The notes under the pieces: generated by a model
Seen by the model: the letters and a program-made list of their open reading frames with translations, nothing else
Database searches by the model: none
What the model was told of the DNA's origin: nothing
Made by a program: the position numbers and the translations under genes
Assembly: GCA_003290165.1 (NCBI GenBank)
Contig: QNQO01000602.1
Span: forward strand, 186,001-250,000
DNA length: 64,000 nucleotides
From: Berberis thunbergii
Lineage: Eukaryota; Streptophyta; Magnoliopsida; Ranunculales; Berberidaceae
Direction: 5' to 3'
In this document: positions 20,493 through 30,057 of the stretch, piece by piece
How positions within the stretch are numbered: the first letter of the stretch is position 1
How the letters are laid out: each line of letters opens with the position of its first letter

Positions 20493-22253
20493 ACACACTG
20501 ATCAAAACATCATGCTTTGTGCTTGGTTCCCCTATCAATAGATGTTAGAAAATCAAGATAAATACCACATGTGAAAGTAGATAAAGTGACAGATTCATAA
20601 GTACATAAATAATCATCTTACCCCTTCTGATCTATTCCCGTCATTCCCATCAACTGGACCTTCAATTCTGAATTCGCCATTGAACACAACCAATATAAAA
20701 AGTAGTAAGGCAAGCAGAAATGACAAACTGAAAAAATCTGAAAACTAAAATTCATAACATCAGTCCAAATATTAACCATGATGACCTCTAAAAGCATGTG
20801 TAACACATGTCTGGTCCAGAAGCAGAGAAAATCTGTGCTTATGCCTACTCAACAACATTGCAAATTCCTCGAGGAAATATCGGAAGTATAACCTCTGTGA
20901 TGTTGCTGAAGACACTATTAACATCTGTTCGAATATATTAAGACCTTTGGCAACAATCATGTTATTCAAATAGCCTTGAAGTGGGCAACATGGATTATGT
21001 GATGCAGAGAAAGTAATATGACATAATATTGATATTCTGTGTGCTACTGGCATTCGCAAATCCAGTATTTAGAACTTGTTATTTGGTAATCCTAGAGTGT
21101 TTTTATTAATTCAAAGTGATCGGTTTAGGAAGATTGTGATTGTGATAAAGGAAATGCGGTTTGATCATGAGAGTATGATGCTCATCCATGCCTTAAAAAT
21201 GAGAATAATGATTGGAATGACCAAGAAAGTTTGAGAAAGAAATTTGAATGTATACAAAGAATTAGGCTAGTCTGAGGAAGAGGCATTCCTGATGTTAAAA
21301 AAGCAGCCTATTCCTATGTCTACATCGGAGAAGAAAACAAGGGCAGCTGTGGATTTATGCCTCACATACAAAGATCGATCAATCTGCAACGAACATACAA
21401 TCAATTATGATAAAAACAGATCGTGTAAAATGGATTACACATCAAAAACATGTAAAAGGAAGATCTCAGAAGACAGCAAGTAAATCGATTTGAGAACAAC
21501 AAACCCAATATCGAAAGCATAAACATGTAGAGAAATCAAAATTGGATGTATAAAAGATCTCACCTGGTTAGGTGATGAAGAAGGAGAGGAGAGGGAGGCG
21601 TGGTCGGTTTATGAGGATGGAGAGTCTGTTGAGCATACTGAAGTTTTGGCCTAGATCAACCAGATGCTCATTAGTTACCATCTTGCAAGCACACTCAATC
21701 ATTTTTTCATAATCCAATTTTCCTGTTTTTTTTGCTACTACATCAATATAGACAAGATTCATAATAAACCAAAAACAATTTATCGCAGCTATCCAAACCG
21801 AGTAACTTACCAGCTCTAGCTTCATCTACTTGAGTTGGCTTATGACACCTTATTTCATCCGTATGGCAGAGTGCACTTATCTCCCTCACCTAATACATTA
21901 ATATAAATTATGGGAATAAACACAAACAATCTAATAATGCATTCCATAATTGTCGGTAAATGGCAAGTACCAGATCTTCAATTAGCATCATCTCGCGATC
22001 TTCATGACTAAGATCGTGTCGATCGTTATACTAAAAAATAAGCTGCAAAAGGAGATACTCATAAATTGGAGGATGAAAAAATAAAACTGGTTGACACAAA
22101 GATTTGTTTAAAGTCATTAAAATAAATAAAGACAGAGACTCTTACAACAAGTATGATGTATTTGTATTGCAGGGTACGTTTGTTTATCTGTGTAAGATGT
22201 GCAGTGAGAACATTTTCAACCTCCTGCAACAACAATATTTGGGAAATTCTAAT
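20493..22253. other. Exon-like minus-strand fragments, no recognised gene
   Basis: Several short minus-strand segments look exon-like. Examples are VREISALCHTDEIR and PTQVDEARAG (about 21890-21810, ending at a GTAAGT donor) and CACKMVTNEHLVDLGQNFS (about 21690-21640). I do not recognise the protein, and the intervening sequence has no open frame. They could be exons of one intron-rich gene or relics. Confidence 0.35.
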
Positions 22254-22355
22254 TGTCGAGGAAACCAGCTCCATCCCCTCGTGACGCATGCCTTCCCTCC
22301 CCTGCATGCATCGTGAGGGGGACCCTCCCTCCCTCCCTTGTTGGTTTCCTCGACA
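22254..22355. mobile_element. Palindromic MITE-like element, copy 2
   Basis: 102 bp with ends TGTCGAGGAAACCA and TGGTTTCCTCGACA. Its right arm resembles copy 1 at 6613-6795 (CCAAC, then AGGG, then GTCCCCCTC). It is GC-rich against AT-rich surroundings. No coding capacity. Confidence 0.65.
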
Positions 22356-23223
22356 CGTAAAATCACTCACAATATTTTGAAAAAATTGAATACTCTCCTG
22401 ACTCCCTTATATTAATATCTCAAACATATGATGAAGGAACAAAAAAAAAAAAAGAAAAAAACCTGCTTGCAAACAGTATCATATAGATTTCAGGAGAAAG
22501 TCCACTCTGTATCAACTGACTGAATATGTCATCCCAAGATTTTGACATAAGGGCTAAATTACGCGTCCTACTTGCAATGCATGATAAATAAAACCAAACT
22601 GAACTCGTGGTAGAAAAAAAAATTGTGATAAATAAAATCAAACTGAAATTGCTGGTAGAAAATTTTTTGTGATATTCTGGACAAGTGTGACAGCCAATGA
22701 GTGAAACAAAATATCCATTTGTCGGTGGTGGGTCTCGGCAATACTCATGAGGCTGAGATGATGGTTGAAACGCTCTAGCCAGCGTCAAAGCTTCACTTGA
22801 TCCTAATCTGTCCATTTTCGGTCCTCCTTGTCTTTTACATCCTCTAATAACACACAAGAAAAGCATTGATAAGAACAAAAATACTAGGAAATTAAGTTTT
22901 GCAACTAGAATGACATGACGTGATTTCGAAAGAATGATGAAATCTTCAAAAAGTTTACGTGTATTTCGTGGTTGTAAAAAACTTATTCTAACAATGTCAA
23001 ATGATCCTGATTACAAAACCCAATTCCCTAGTCTCACCCTAGAAAAAAAAAAGTTATTGTCAATTTTCTAATCGATGCCAAACCAGAAATGTAGAATGTC
23101 GTGACTTACTACTAATGGAATAAACATCTGGAGAGGCCCAGTTGCTGTGCAAAAAGATTTGTTGCATTGATATCCGTTCAAGAGGAAGAGAAGGTTTACA
23201 AAAATTCTAAACAACACTGCTCA
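22356..23223. other. Unassigned flank left of MULE-1
   Basis: On the minus strand, 22860-22720 gives CKRQGGPKMDRLGSSEALT and YCRDPPPTNG, and 22560-22480 gives KSWDDIFSQLIQSGLSPEIY. Both are coding-like but unrecognised. About 23050-23180 is a diverged repeat of 36430-36560, sharing AAACCAGAAATGTAGA and AAAAAGATTTGTTGCATTGA. No gene is called. Confidence 0.35.
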
Positions 23224-23300
23224 TTTACCTGGGATTTCGCCTGGATGGTGCTAGGCACGTGCCCATCCAGGAGTGCCAGGCATGTGCGATTAAGGTGAGC
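23224..23300 (+). repeat. MULE-1 left terminal inverted repeat
   Basis: It contains TTTACCTGGGATTTCGC, then GGATGGTGCTAGGCACGTGCC and a second CATGTGC half, followed by a run of A. The palindrome GGCACGTGCC includes a CACGTG core. Confidence 0.85.
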
Positions 23301-23435
23301 AAAAAAAAAAAAAAAAACAAAGAACCCAAATCGCAGAGAAGAAGTTTTCTCTAGCAAGCAAACCGAATCCAAAACCCTAGATCTATTTATGTAATCAATC
23401 GAATCCATATCAATCCAAGAAGAACACAACACAAA

Positions 23436-24046
23436 GGTATTTTTCTCCATTTCTTTCTCTCCTTTTGATTTTGATTTTCGAAACCCTTTCTTTCTACCAA
23501 ACCGAATCAATTTGGTGATTTTCACTTTGATTCAACCAAACCGAATCACAATTTTTGGTAAGATTAGCCTAGTAATGACGACTTCAATATTCAGTCAAGT
23601 GATCTTATCATCTGGTAAGGATATATTTTACTATATTTCATAATGATCTTATCATCTGGTAAGTTTTTGAATATAGTTTAGGGGGATTTTATCAAAAACT
23701 TATGTTCTAGCACTTTGATTAGTTTTTGAATAATCGCCCTAAACAATTAGCCTGGTATGATAAGTTTTTGATAAAATCCCCCTAAACTATATTCAAAATG
23801 TTCGAGTTTTGCTGAGTGTTTAGAACCACTTTGATTAGCTTAGTAAGATTTTAGGCTTTGATTAGCCTAACTTCTAGGGTTTGTAGAACCACTTTGATTA
23901 GCCTAGTAAGATTTTAGGCTTTCCTGAGTGTTGTATGATTAGCAATTGTATTGTTAGCATATATATATATTATTGTTAACTTCAGTATAGTAGTATTAGA
24001 GATTTAATGGGGTTTTGTTTGTGTTGAATTTTTCATATTTTCAGGG
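23436..24046 (+). promoter_or_regulatory. Transposase 5' leader with probable intron, rearranged repeats and a hairpin
   Basis: A likely donor (AAAG|GTATTT, about 23436) and acceptor (TTTTCAG, about 24045) enclose this stretch just before the start codon. It contains an inverted repeat with 38-bp arms and duplicated GATCTTATCATCTGGTAAG units (about 23601 and 23645). Two segments are identical to the transposase SWIM exon: 23 nt at 23573-23595 equal to 25641-25663, and 18 nt at 23675-23692 equal to 25682-25699. It seems assembled from pieces of the element's own gene. The intron call is inferred from splice-like sites only. Confidence 0.55.
23665..23798. repeat. 38-bp-arm inverted repeat in the MULE-1 transposase leader
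   Basis: Arm 1 (23665-23702) and arm 2 (23761-23798) are exact reverse complements around a 58-base spacer. A transcript would fold into a long hairpin. The arms contain AGTTTAGGGGGATTTTAT, which also occurs in the transposase SWIM-domain coding sequence at 25682-25699. Confidence 0.85.
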
Positions 24047-26659
24047 ATGGATACATTAGAAAATAATGAATGTATGGAAAATGAAGAATTTTTAGATGAG
24101 ATAAAAGAGCCTTGCATAGGGATGGAATTTAACAATATTGAAGAGTTTCAGTCATATTATCATGATTATGGTAATAAAAAAGGATTTCCAGTGAGAGTAA
24201 GGGCGACTGAAAAAGATGTGGATGGAAATTCTAGATATGTTATTCTTGCATGTGGTCGGACTGGGACATCAAAAAGTAAAGCAGAACGTGTTATAAAATT
24301 GCGTCCCATGGGTAAATGTGGTTGTAAGGCTAAGATGAGAGGTCGTACACGCCCTGATGGAACAGTGAAAGTGACAACAGTAAGTGATGAGCACAATCAT
24401 GATTTGAGCCCTGGAAAATCGAGATATTATTCTAAAAATCGAGTTATGAGCCAATATGTGAAGAACAGACTTGAATATAATGATAGGGCGGACATTAGGC
24501 CAAATAAGAGTTTTACTTCGTGTGTGGTTGAAGCTGGTGGGAATGATAATATGACATTTTCTCAAAAAGATTGTTACAACTATCTGCATAAAATAAGGCA
24601 GTTGAGACTTGGTCAGGGGGATGCGTCGGCACTTCATAACTACTTTCAAAAGATGCAAGCCAACAATGCTGAATTTTTCTATTTGATGGATTTGGATGAA
24701 ACAGGGAGGTTAAGAAATGTATTTTGGGCTGACGCATGGAGTAGAGCAGCTTACAAGGAGTTTGGTGATGCTATTACTTTTGACACTACATACTTAACTA
24801 ATAAGTACGAAATGCCATTTGCTCCTTTTGTTGGGGTGAATCATCATGGTCAGTCAATACTTCTTGGATGTGGATTGATCTGTAGTGAGACAGTAGAAGA
24901 GTTTGTTTGGCTTTTCAAATCTTGGCTCGTGTGTATGAATGATCGTGCTCCAGATGCTATAATCACTGATCAGGATAGAGCAATGAAGAGAGCCATCGAA
25001 ATTGTGTTTCCCAACACACGCCATAGATGGTGCCTATGGCATATTATGAAAAAGTTGCCTGAAAAACTTTCGGGTTGCAATCAATATGAGGCTATAAAGT
25101 TTGCAATGCAACGAGCAGTTTATGATTCCCTGTCTCATGAAGAGTTTGAAGAATATTGGTATGGGTTCATTGAGAAATTTAACCTTCATAATAATGATTG
25201 GTTGAGTGGATTATACAATGAAAGAATTCGTTGGGTACCAACATTTCAGAGGAATACTTTTTGGGCAGGAATGTCTTCAACACAAAGGAGTGAAAGTATG
25301 AATGCTTTCTTCGATGGTTATGTAAATTCAAAGACCACTCTAAAGCAATTTGTAGAACAATATGAGAATGCACTACGAAGTAAGGTTCAAAAAGAAGTTG
25401 AAGAAGACTTTAAATCCTTTAACCGTTGGCTTCCTTGCATTACTCCGTACCCATTTGAGAAAAATTTCAAGCTGCCTACACCACAAATAAATTTAAGGAG
25501 TTTCAAACAGAGATTGCAGGAAGATTATGTTGTGCAGTTAATCATGTCAACGAGTACGATGGCTTTCAGGTTTATTATGTTTCGGAAGACAGGTTGATAG
25601 GAAGCGCATACAGATCAATCAATTTTAAGGTTTATTTTAATAATGACGACTTCAATATTCAGTGCAATTGTCAGTTGTTTGAGTTTAGGGGGATTTTATG
25701 CAAACATATTTTATTGGTATTGTCTCAAAAGAGGATTAATGTTTTACCTGAAAAATATATTCTTCGAAGGTGGAGGAAAGATGTTAAGAGGTGTCATAAG
25801 AAGGTTAAAATTGTATATTCAGATTGGACAATGAAGCCTGAAAATGAACGGTTTGATGAGATGTGCAGTCTCTTTTATGAAATGGCTGGCATAGCTTCCG
25901 AGGATCAAAAAGAGACAAACAATGTTAAACAGTGGTTACAAATGAAGCTTCGTGAACTAAAGATATCAAAAGGTGATGGTGATGTCAATGTTGAGCCAGA
26001 GGGGTTGTTCGAAGTTGGCGCTAAAAGTAGTGCTGAAATTCATAGTCCATTGCATGTTCGTTGCAAAGGACGACGTTCTACTTCGAGGATGCAATCTACA
26101 ATGGAAAAAGCCTGTAAAAAGAAGAAGAAGAAGAAGAAAGAAACACAAAAAGAGAATAATTTGGTAGGTTTACTTGTTTGTTTTGCTTCAATGAATATAT
26201 TTATTTTTTCAATTCAAGATAATATATTTTTAATTTGACATGTCATTTGTAGGGTTCTACCCAAGTTGGATTTGAATGTTCACAATTTATGACACAGCTT
26301 TCAGCTACGCAGGTTTGTCTGTTATTACAAAGATTATTCACTTTTGATTTGTCCCGCTATGATTGTTCACTATGATTAACATGTTTGTCGTTTTGAAGGG
26401 TGAAAGTATGGGGTCATATTATTCACAACCTAGTGGACTTGGTCAGGTTTACTCACTTATATCACAGGTACATAATTTACATGTTTATTGTCATTTTAAC
26501 AACCACATAAAGATTGTAAGCCTTAATTATTTATTTTTGCAGCGACCAACTTCTAGCAACGACATGGAGTCGTACAGAGATTGTACAGATATTGCAAATG
26601 AATTCTCCAACCCTGAAAAAGATCATTCAAACATAGTGTCAGACATATGGAAGCGTTGA
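24047..26659 (+). CDS. MULE transposase of the FAR1/FHY3 (Jittery-like) type, one frameshift, split 3' end
   Basis: The protein would cut and move MULE-1 in the nucleus. It opens with a FAR1-type zinc-binding DNA-binding domain (about residues 30-120, ending CGCKAKMRG and DEHNHDLSPGKSRYY). The MULE DDE core follows: D246 in TFDTTYL, D308 in IITDQDRA, CLWHI, and E416 in QRSESMNAFF. A SWIM zinc finger (CNCQLFEFRGILCKH) is near 25660-25720. The first frame stops at 25597, but the family sequence FKEFQTEIAG continues in the next frame from about 25500, so a small deletion near 25495-25505 probably breaks it. After a lysine-rich tail, GT-AG signals suggest small 3' exons (about 26253-26311, 26399-26446 and 26543-26659, the last ending at a TGA). 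Exon limits are predictions. Confidence 0.88.
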
Positions 26660-26689
26660 GGATCCAGTTCATGCAGTTTCATGTAATGT

Positions 26690-27840
26690 TCAGTGTTTCA
26701 TGGGTGTAATGACGGGTTTTCAGGGTGTAATTTCAGTGTTTCATGGGTGTAATGTCGGGTTTTCAGGGTGTAATTTCAGTGTTTCATGGGTGTAATGTCT
26801 GGTTTTCAGAGTGCAAGTCAAATGTCTGGTTTTCAGAATGCAAGTCATGAGTTTCATGTAATGTTCACTGTTTCATGGGTGTAATGTCGGGTTTTCAGGG
26901 TGTAATTACAGTTTTTCAGGGTGTAAACTCGTATATTTTGCTATGAACTGTTAGAACAATTTGCTATGAACTCGTGTAATTTGCTATGAACTCGTGTAAA
27001 TTCAGTTTTTCAGTTTTCATTTTTTTCATCTAAACTGTCAGAATTTCAGTGTTTTTATCAGTGTTTTTCCAGTCTAAACTGACAGAATTCTGTGTTTTTC
27101 CAGTGTTTCATCTAAACTGACATAATTTTGTGTTTTTCCAGTGTTTTATCAGTGTTTTTCCAGTTTTTTTCAGTGTTTATCTCTGTGAAATTTCTGACAG
27201 AATTCCAATGTTGAAATTTCAGAATTTCCAATGTTGAAATGTTGCAATGTTGCTAATGTTTCTGACAGAATTTCCAATGTTGCAATGTGGGAACCCTGTC
27301 AGTAAGAACATAGCAACATAAAAACACTGATTTTATACAAAAACATAGCAACATAAAAACCCTGTCATAAAAACACTGATTTTATACAAAAACATAGCAA
27401 CATAATGTTTCTAACAGAATTTCCAATGTTGCAATGTGGGAACCCTGTCAGTAAGAACATAGCAACATAAAAACACTGATTTTATACAAAAACATAGCAA
27501 CATAAAAACCCTGTCATAAAATCACTGATTTTATACAAAAACATAGCAACCCTGTCATAAAAACACTGATTTTATAGCAACCCTGTCATAAAAACACTGA
27601 TTTTATAGCAACCCTGTCACTGATTTTATAGCAACCCTGTCATAAAAACACTGATTTTATAGCAACCCTGTCACTGATTTTATAGCAACCCTGTCATAAA
27701 AACATTGATTTATACAAAAACATAGCAACATAGCAACTCTGTCATAAAAACATTGATTTTATACAAAAACATAGCAACATAGCAACCCTGTCAGTTTTAT
27801 GCAACAACATAGCAACAGCAACAACATAGCAACATTGACT
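26690..27840. repeat. Minisatellite-like centre of MULE-1
   Basis: Between the two convergent genes lie two repeat fields. At about 26690-26930 a 43-bp unit (CAGTGTTTCATGGGTGTAAT plus GTCGGGTTTTCAGGGTGTAA and TTT) recurs with decayed copies. At about 27290-27800 a unit near 31 bp built from AGCAACCCTGTCATAAAAAC and ACTGATTTTAT recurs many times. There is no coding signal. It probably contains the 3' ends of both transcripts. Confidence 0.85.
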
Positions 27841-27947
27841 TAGAAACAACATACAATAGCAACACACCATAGAAATAACAAAACAGAATAATAAATCATC
27901 CAAGATCTTCAAATTAATTTACCATCCAAAACATATTCATTTACATC

Positions 27948-28388
27948 TCACATACTATCCAAGACCTTAAAAAACAAAAGTACAAGAGTTAATAAAACTA
28001 CTACTAATATACTGTTGATAAGGTCCTTAGTAAAAGCCCAAGTATCGTTGAGTTGATTTTCATGAGCTTGATTGCGACGACCCTCGGGAGCATTATTGGG
28101 TTGGTCCACCACTTCTTCAGTGTCGTTTTTTCTTGACTCCCTTGTTCTTGTTCTTGATTGGTGCTCTCTTCTCGACGCTTGTTCTCTTTCTCTTCTCGAC
28201 GCTTGTTCTCTTTCTCTTCTCGACTCCTGCTCCTTCCACATTTCATAATCTTCAATCGCTTCTTTAAGTGAATTGAAACCCTTGTAGACAACATCCGTAT
28301 ACCCGTTCACTTGTAGTGCGCAACTTGACCAAGTAACATATATGCCAGGAACATGGTCACGATAAACAACATAAGCTACGTATGCCAT
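27948..28388 (-). CDS. Small protein with RNase H1-type hybrid-binding domain and C-terminal membrane segment
   Basis: ATG at 28388 gives about 146 residues. I prefer it to an upstream extension because a splice acceptor (CAACGCAG) lies just before it, implying a 5' untranslated exon nearer the right terminus. Residues about 3-48 match the RNase H1 N-terminal hybrid-binding fold (Pfam also names it after the caulimovirus viroplasmin): YVVYRDHVPGIYVTWSSC, QVNGYT, YKGFNSLKEAIEDY. There is no RNase H catalytic domain. The middle is arginine/glutamate-rich with a repeated REREQAS unit, probably coiled or nucleic-acid binding. The last 25 residues hold LINSILVVVLLTLVLLFFKV, a likely tail-anchor helix. 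It occupies the position of an accessory gene convergent to the transposase. Function unknown; RNA:DNA hybrid binding at a membrane is inference. Confidence 0.8.
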   Translation of the reverse strand: MAYVAYVVYRDHVPGIYVTWSSCALQVNGYTDVVYKGFNSLKEAIEDYEMWKEQESRREREQASRREREQASRREHQSRTRTRESRKNDTEEVVDQPNNAPEGRRNQAHENQLNDTWAFTKDLINSILVVVLLTLVLLFFKVLDSM

Positions 28389-29163
28389 TCCTGCGTTGAC
28401 ACAGGCGTGACACATGCAAGAATACATAAAAATACATTGCATTAGAAACAACAACAACAAAAAAAATACATTAAAACACTGAGATACATTTCAGAAATTA
28501 TATACACAAACTAATTTTATCCAAACCAACCAGCTCAACCAAACTAGAGAACTTTATATACACAAACTGAGATACATTTCAGAAATAAAGTTAATACATG
28601 ATACCTACAATCTCCCATGATTTCCTTATTTCCTTAGGAAGTGCTCGCAATCAGTTTTCTACACATGATACCTTGATTTTAAGGTATTTTCAAAGAGAAA
28701 TCTCTCCAAGGTTTGAATGGATTGCAATGAACAATACGGTCCTACTACTATCGTATTGGTGCCGTGGGCATCGTTACTTTGAGTTTGAAGGGATTACATT
28801 GAGGAACTTATTGAACATCTTTATTTTCAGGACCAATAACATCTTGTTATGGTCCCTTGGCTTTTCCAAATGCTTTTCAATGAAATAAGTGAACAATATT
28901 TCCAACAGCATTGAAACTAAATCATCAGATAGTCTACACTGAATAAGCTTTGAAGTGCGAATTTCTTCAGGATCAGACACATTAAAGAAGAAATCCTAAT
29001 TTCAGTATGAAAAAATGAATAAACCAATATAAAGCCTTAATAATAAAAGAACTATGGATAACAAAATGAACAAAAAAATTTAATTAATGTAAACAATCTA
29101 CTAAACCAAATTTCAAATGACATGGAGACAGCCCTAATTTCAGAATGAATAAAAATCAAAACT

Positions 29164-29485
29164 GAAGGGCTTAATAGTATAGTAATCTTCAATGTCGAAA
29201 CCCCAAACATCAAATTTTCAAATAGTTTCTCTACAAATGGAGAAATCGAAGATTTGGAAGCATAAACATAACAAATAGAAGAGCAAGAAGACTTACAAAC
29301 TTGGGATCATTGAAGAAGTAAATTGAAGGGCTTAATAGTATAGTAATCTTCAATGTCGAAACCCCAAACATCAAATTTTCAATTAGTTTCTCTACAAATG
29401 GAGAAATCGAAGATTTGGAAGCATAAACATAACAAATAGAAGAACAAGAAGACTTACAAACTTGGGATCACTGAAGAAGTCCCGT
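29164..29485. repeat. 161-bp tandem duplication near the right end of MULE-1
   Basis: Two copies start GAAGGGCTTAATAGTATAG at 29164 and 29325 and run through CTTACAAACTTGGGATCA. On the minus strand each copy carries GTAAGT, a splice donor, so the 5' exon/donor of the accessory gene may be duplicated. The preceding stretch 28389-29163 shows no other coding signal. Confidence 0.85.
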
Positions 29486-29671
29486 CCAGGAATCGCAAAG
29501 AGAAAGAAAGGTCGACCACCTCGAGATGAATCGATTTGGAAACGATTTGGAAGAGAATAGAAGAAGAGAGGTTTCTAAGCTTGAGCCGATTGGAGATCTA
29601 GGGTTTATGTTGTACCCAAATCGAAGAGAATAGAAGTGTCATTCTATTTTTTTTTTTTTTTGGTCCGCTTT

Positions 29672-29764
29672 AATCACACGTGTCTGGCATACCTGGATGG
29701 GCACGTGTCTGGCATACTTGGATGGGCACGTGCCTAGCACCATCCAAGCGAAATCCCAGGTAAA
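29672..29764 (-). repeat. MULE-1 right terminal inverted repeat with tandem G-box modules
   Basis: Read inward it mirrors the left end (GCGAAATCCCAGGTAAA on the plus strand at the tip). It has a 25-bp unit, CACGTGTCTGGCATAC plus TGGATGGG, in tandem, followed by a third CACGTG in GGGCACGTGCC. The left end has only one such module, so this end has expanded. Confidence 0.85.
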
Positions 29765-30057
29765 AATCCGGTGCGCCCTAGCTTTGCTCGTTTACAATGG
29801 TGACAACTTTATCGATATTGGTTTATAAGTCGCTTGCTCAAAATTCCGAGGTATTCTGGAAAGCAAGGTTCATTAATAGGACCCGTGAAAGAGCATTGAT
29901 GAGGAGAGAAGAGATTTGACGAAAGAGGTTCTGGGGAACGAATGAATGAAGGAGAACGGTAACAATTCTGTTCTCTCTTTATATTGATCCCAAGTAACTA
30001 GGGTTTCATCTACGGCTTCTTTCTTTCTTTCTTGTATTAAAATTAAAGACCCGAGAG
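29765..30057 (+). promoter_or_regulatory. Upstream region of the mTERF gene
   Basis: These 293 bases separate the MULE-1 terminus from the mTERF start codon. A TTTATAT box lies near 29978, about 80 bases before the ATG, and CTTTCTTTCTTTCTTG follows near 30023. A TATA role is only suggested by position. Confidence 0.4.

Larger units (their letters stand above)
23224..29764. mobile_element. MULE-1: Mutator-like element with convergent transposase and accessory genes
   Basis: The 6.5-kb element is bounded by inverted repeats beginning TTTACCTGGGATTTCGC at both ends. It carries a FAR1/MULE/SWIM transposase gene (plus strand, 24047-26659). A second gene (minus strand, 27948-28388) converges on a repeat-rich centre. 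This two-gene convergent layout is the one known for maize MuDR (mudrA/mudrB). The domain mix of the transposase matches the Jittery/FAR1 branch of MULEs. No 9-11 bp target duplication was found, so the outer limits may be off by a few bases or the flanks may be altered. The transposase has one apparent frameshift. Confidence 0.88.

Noticed and set aside
26690..27840. CRISPR-like array in the MULE-1 centre
   Set aside because: Units are adjacent and graded in similarity without unique spacers, in a plant nuclear context; these are minisatellites.
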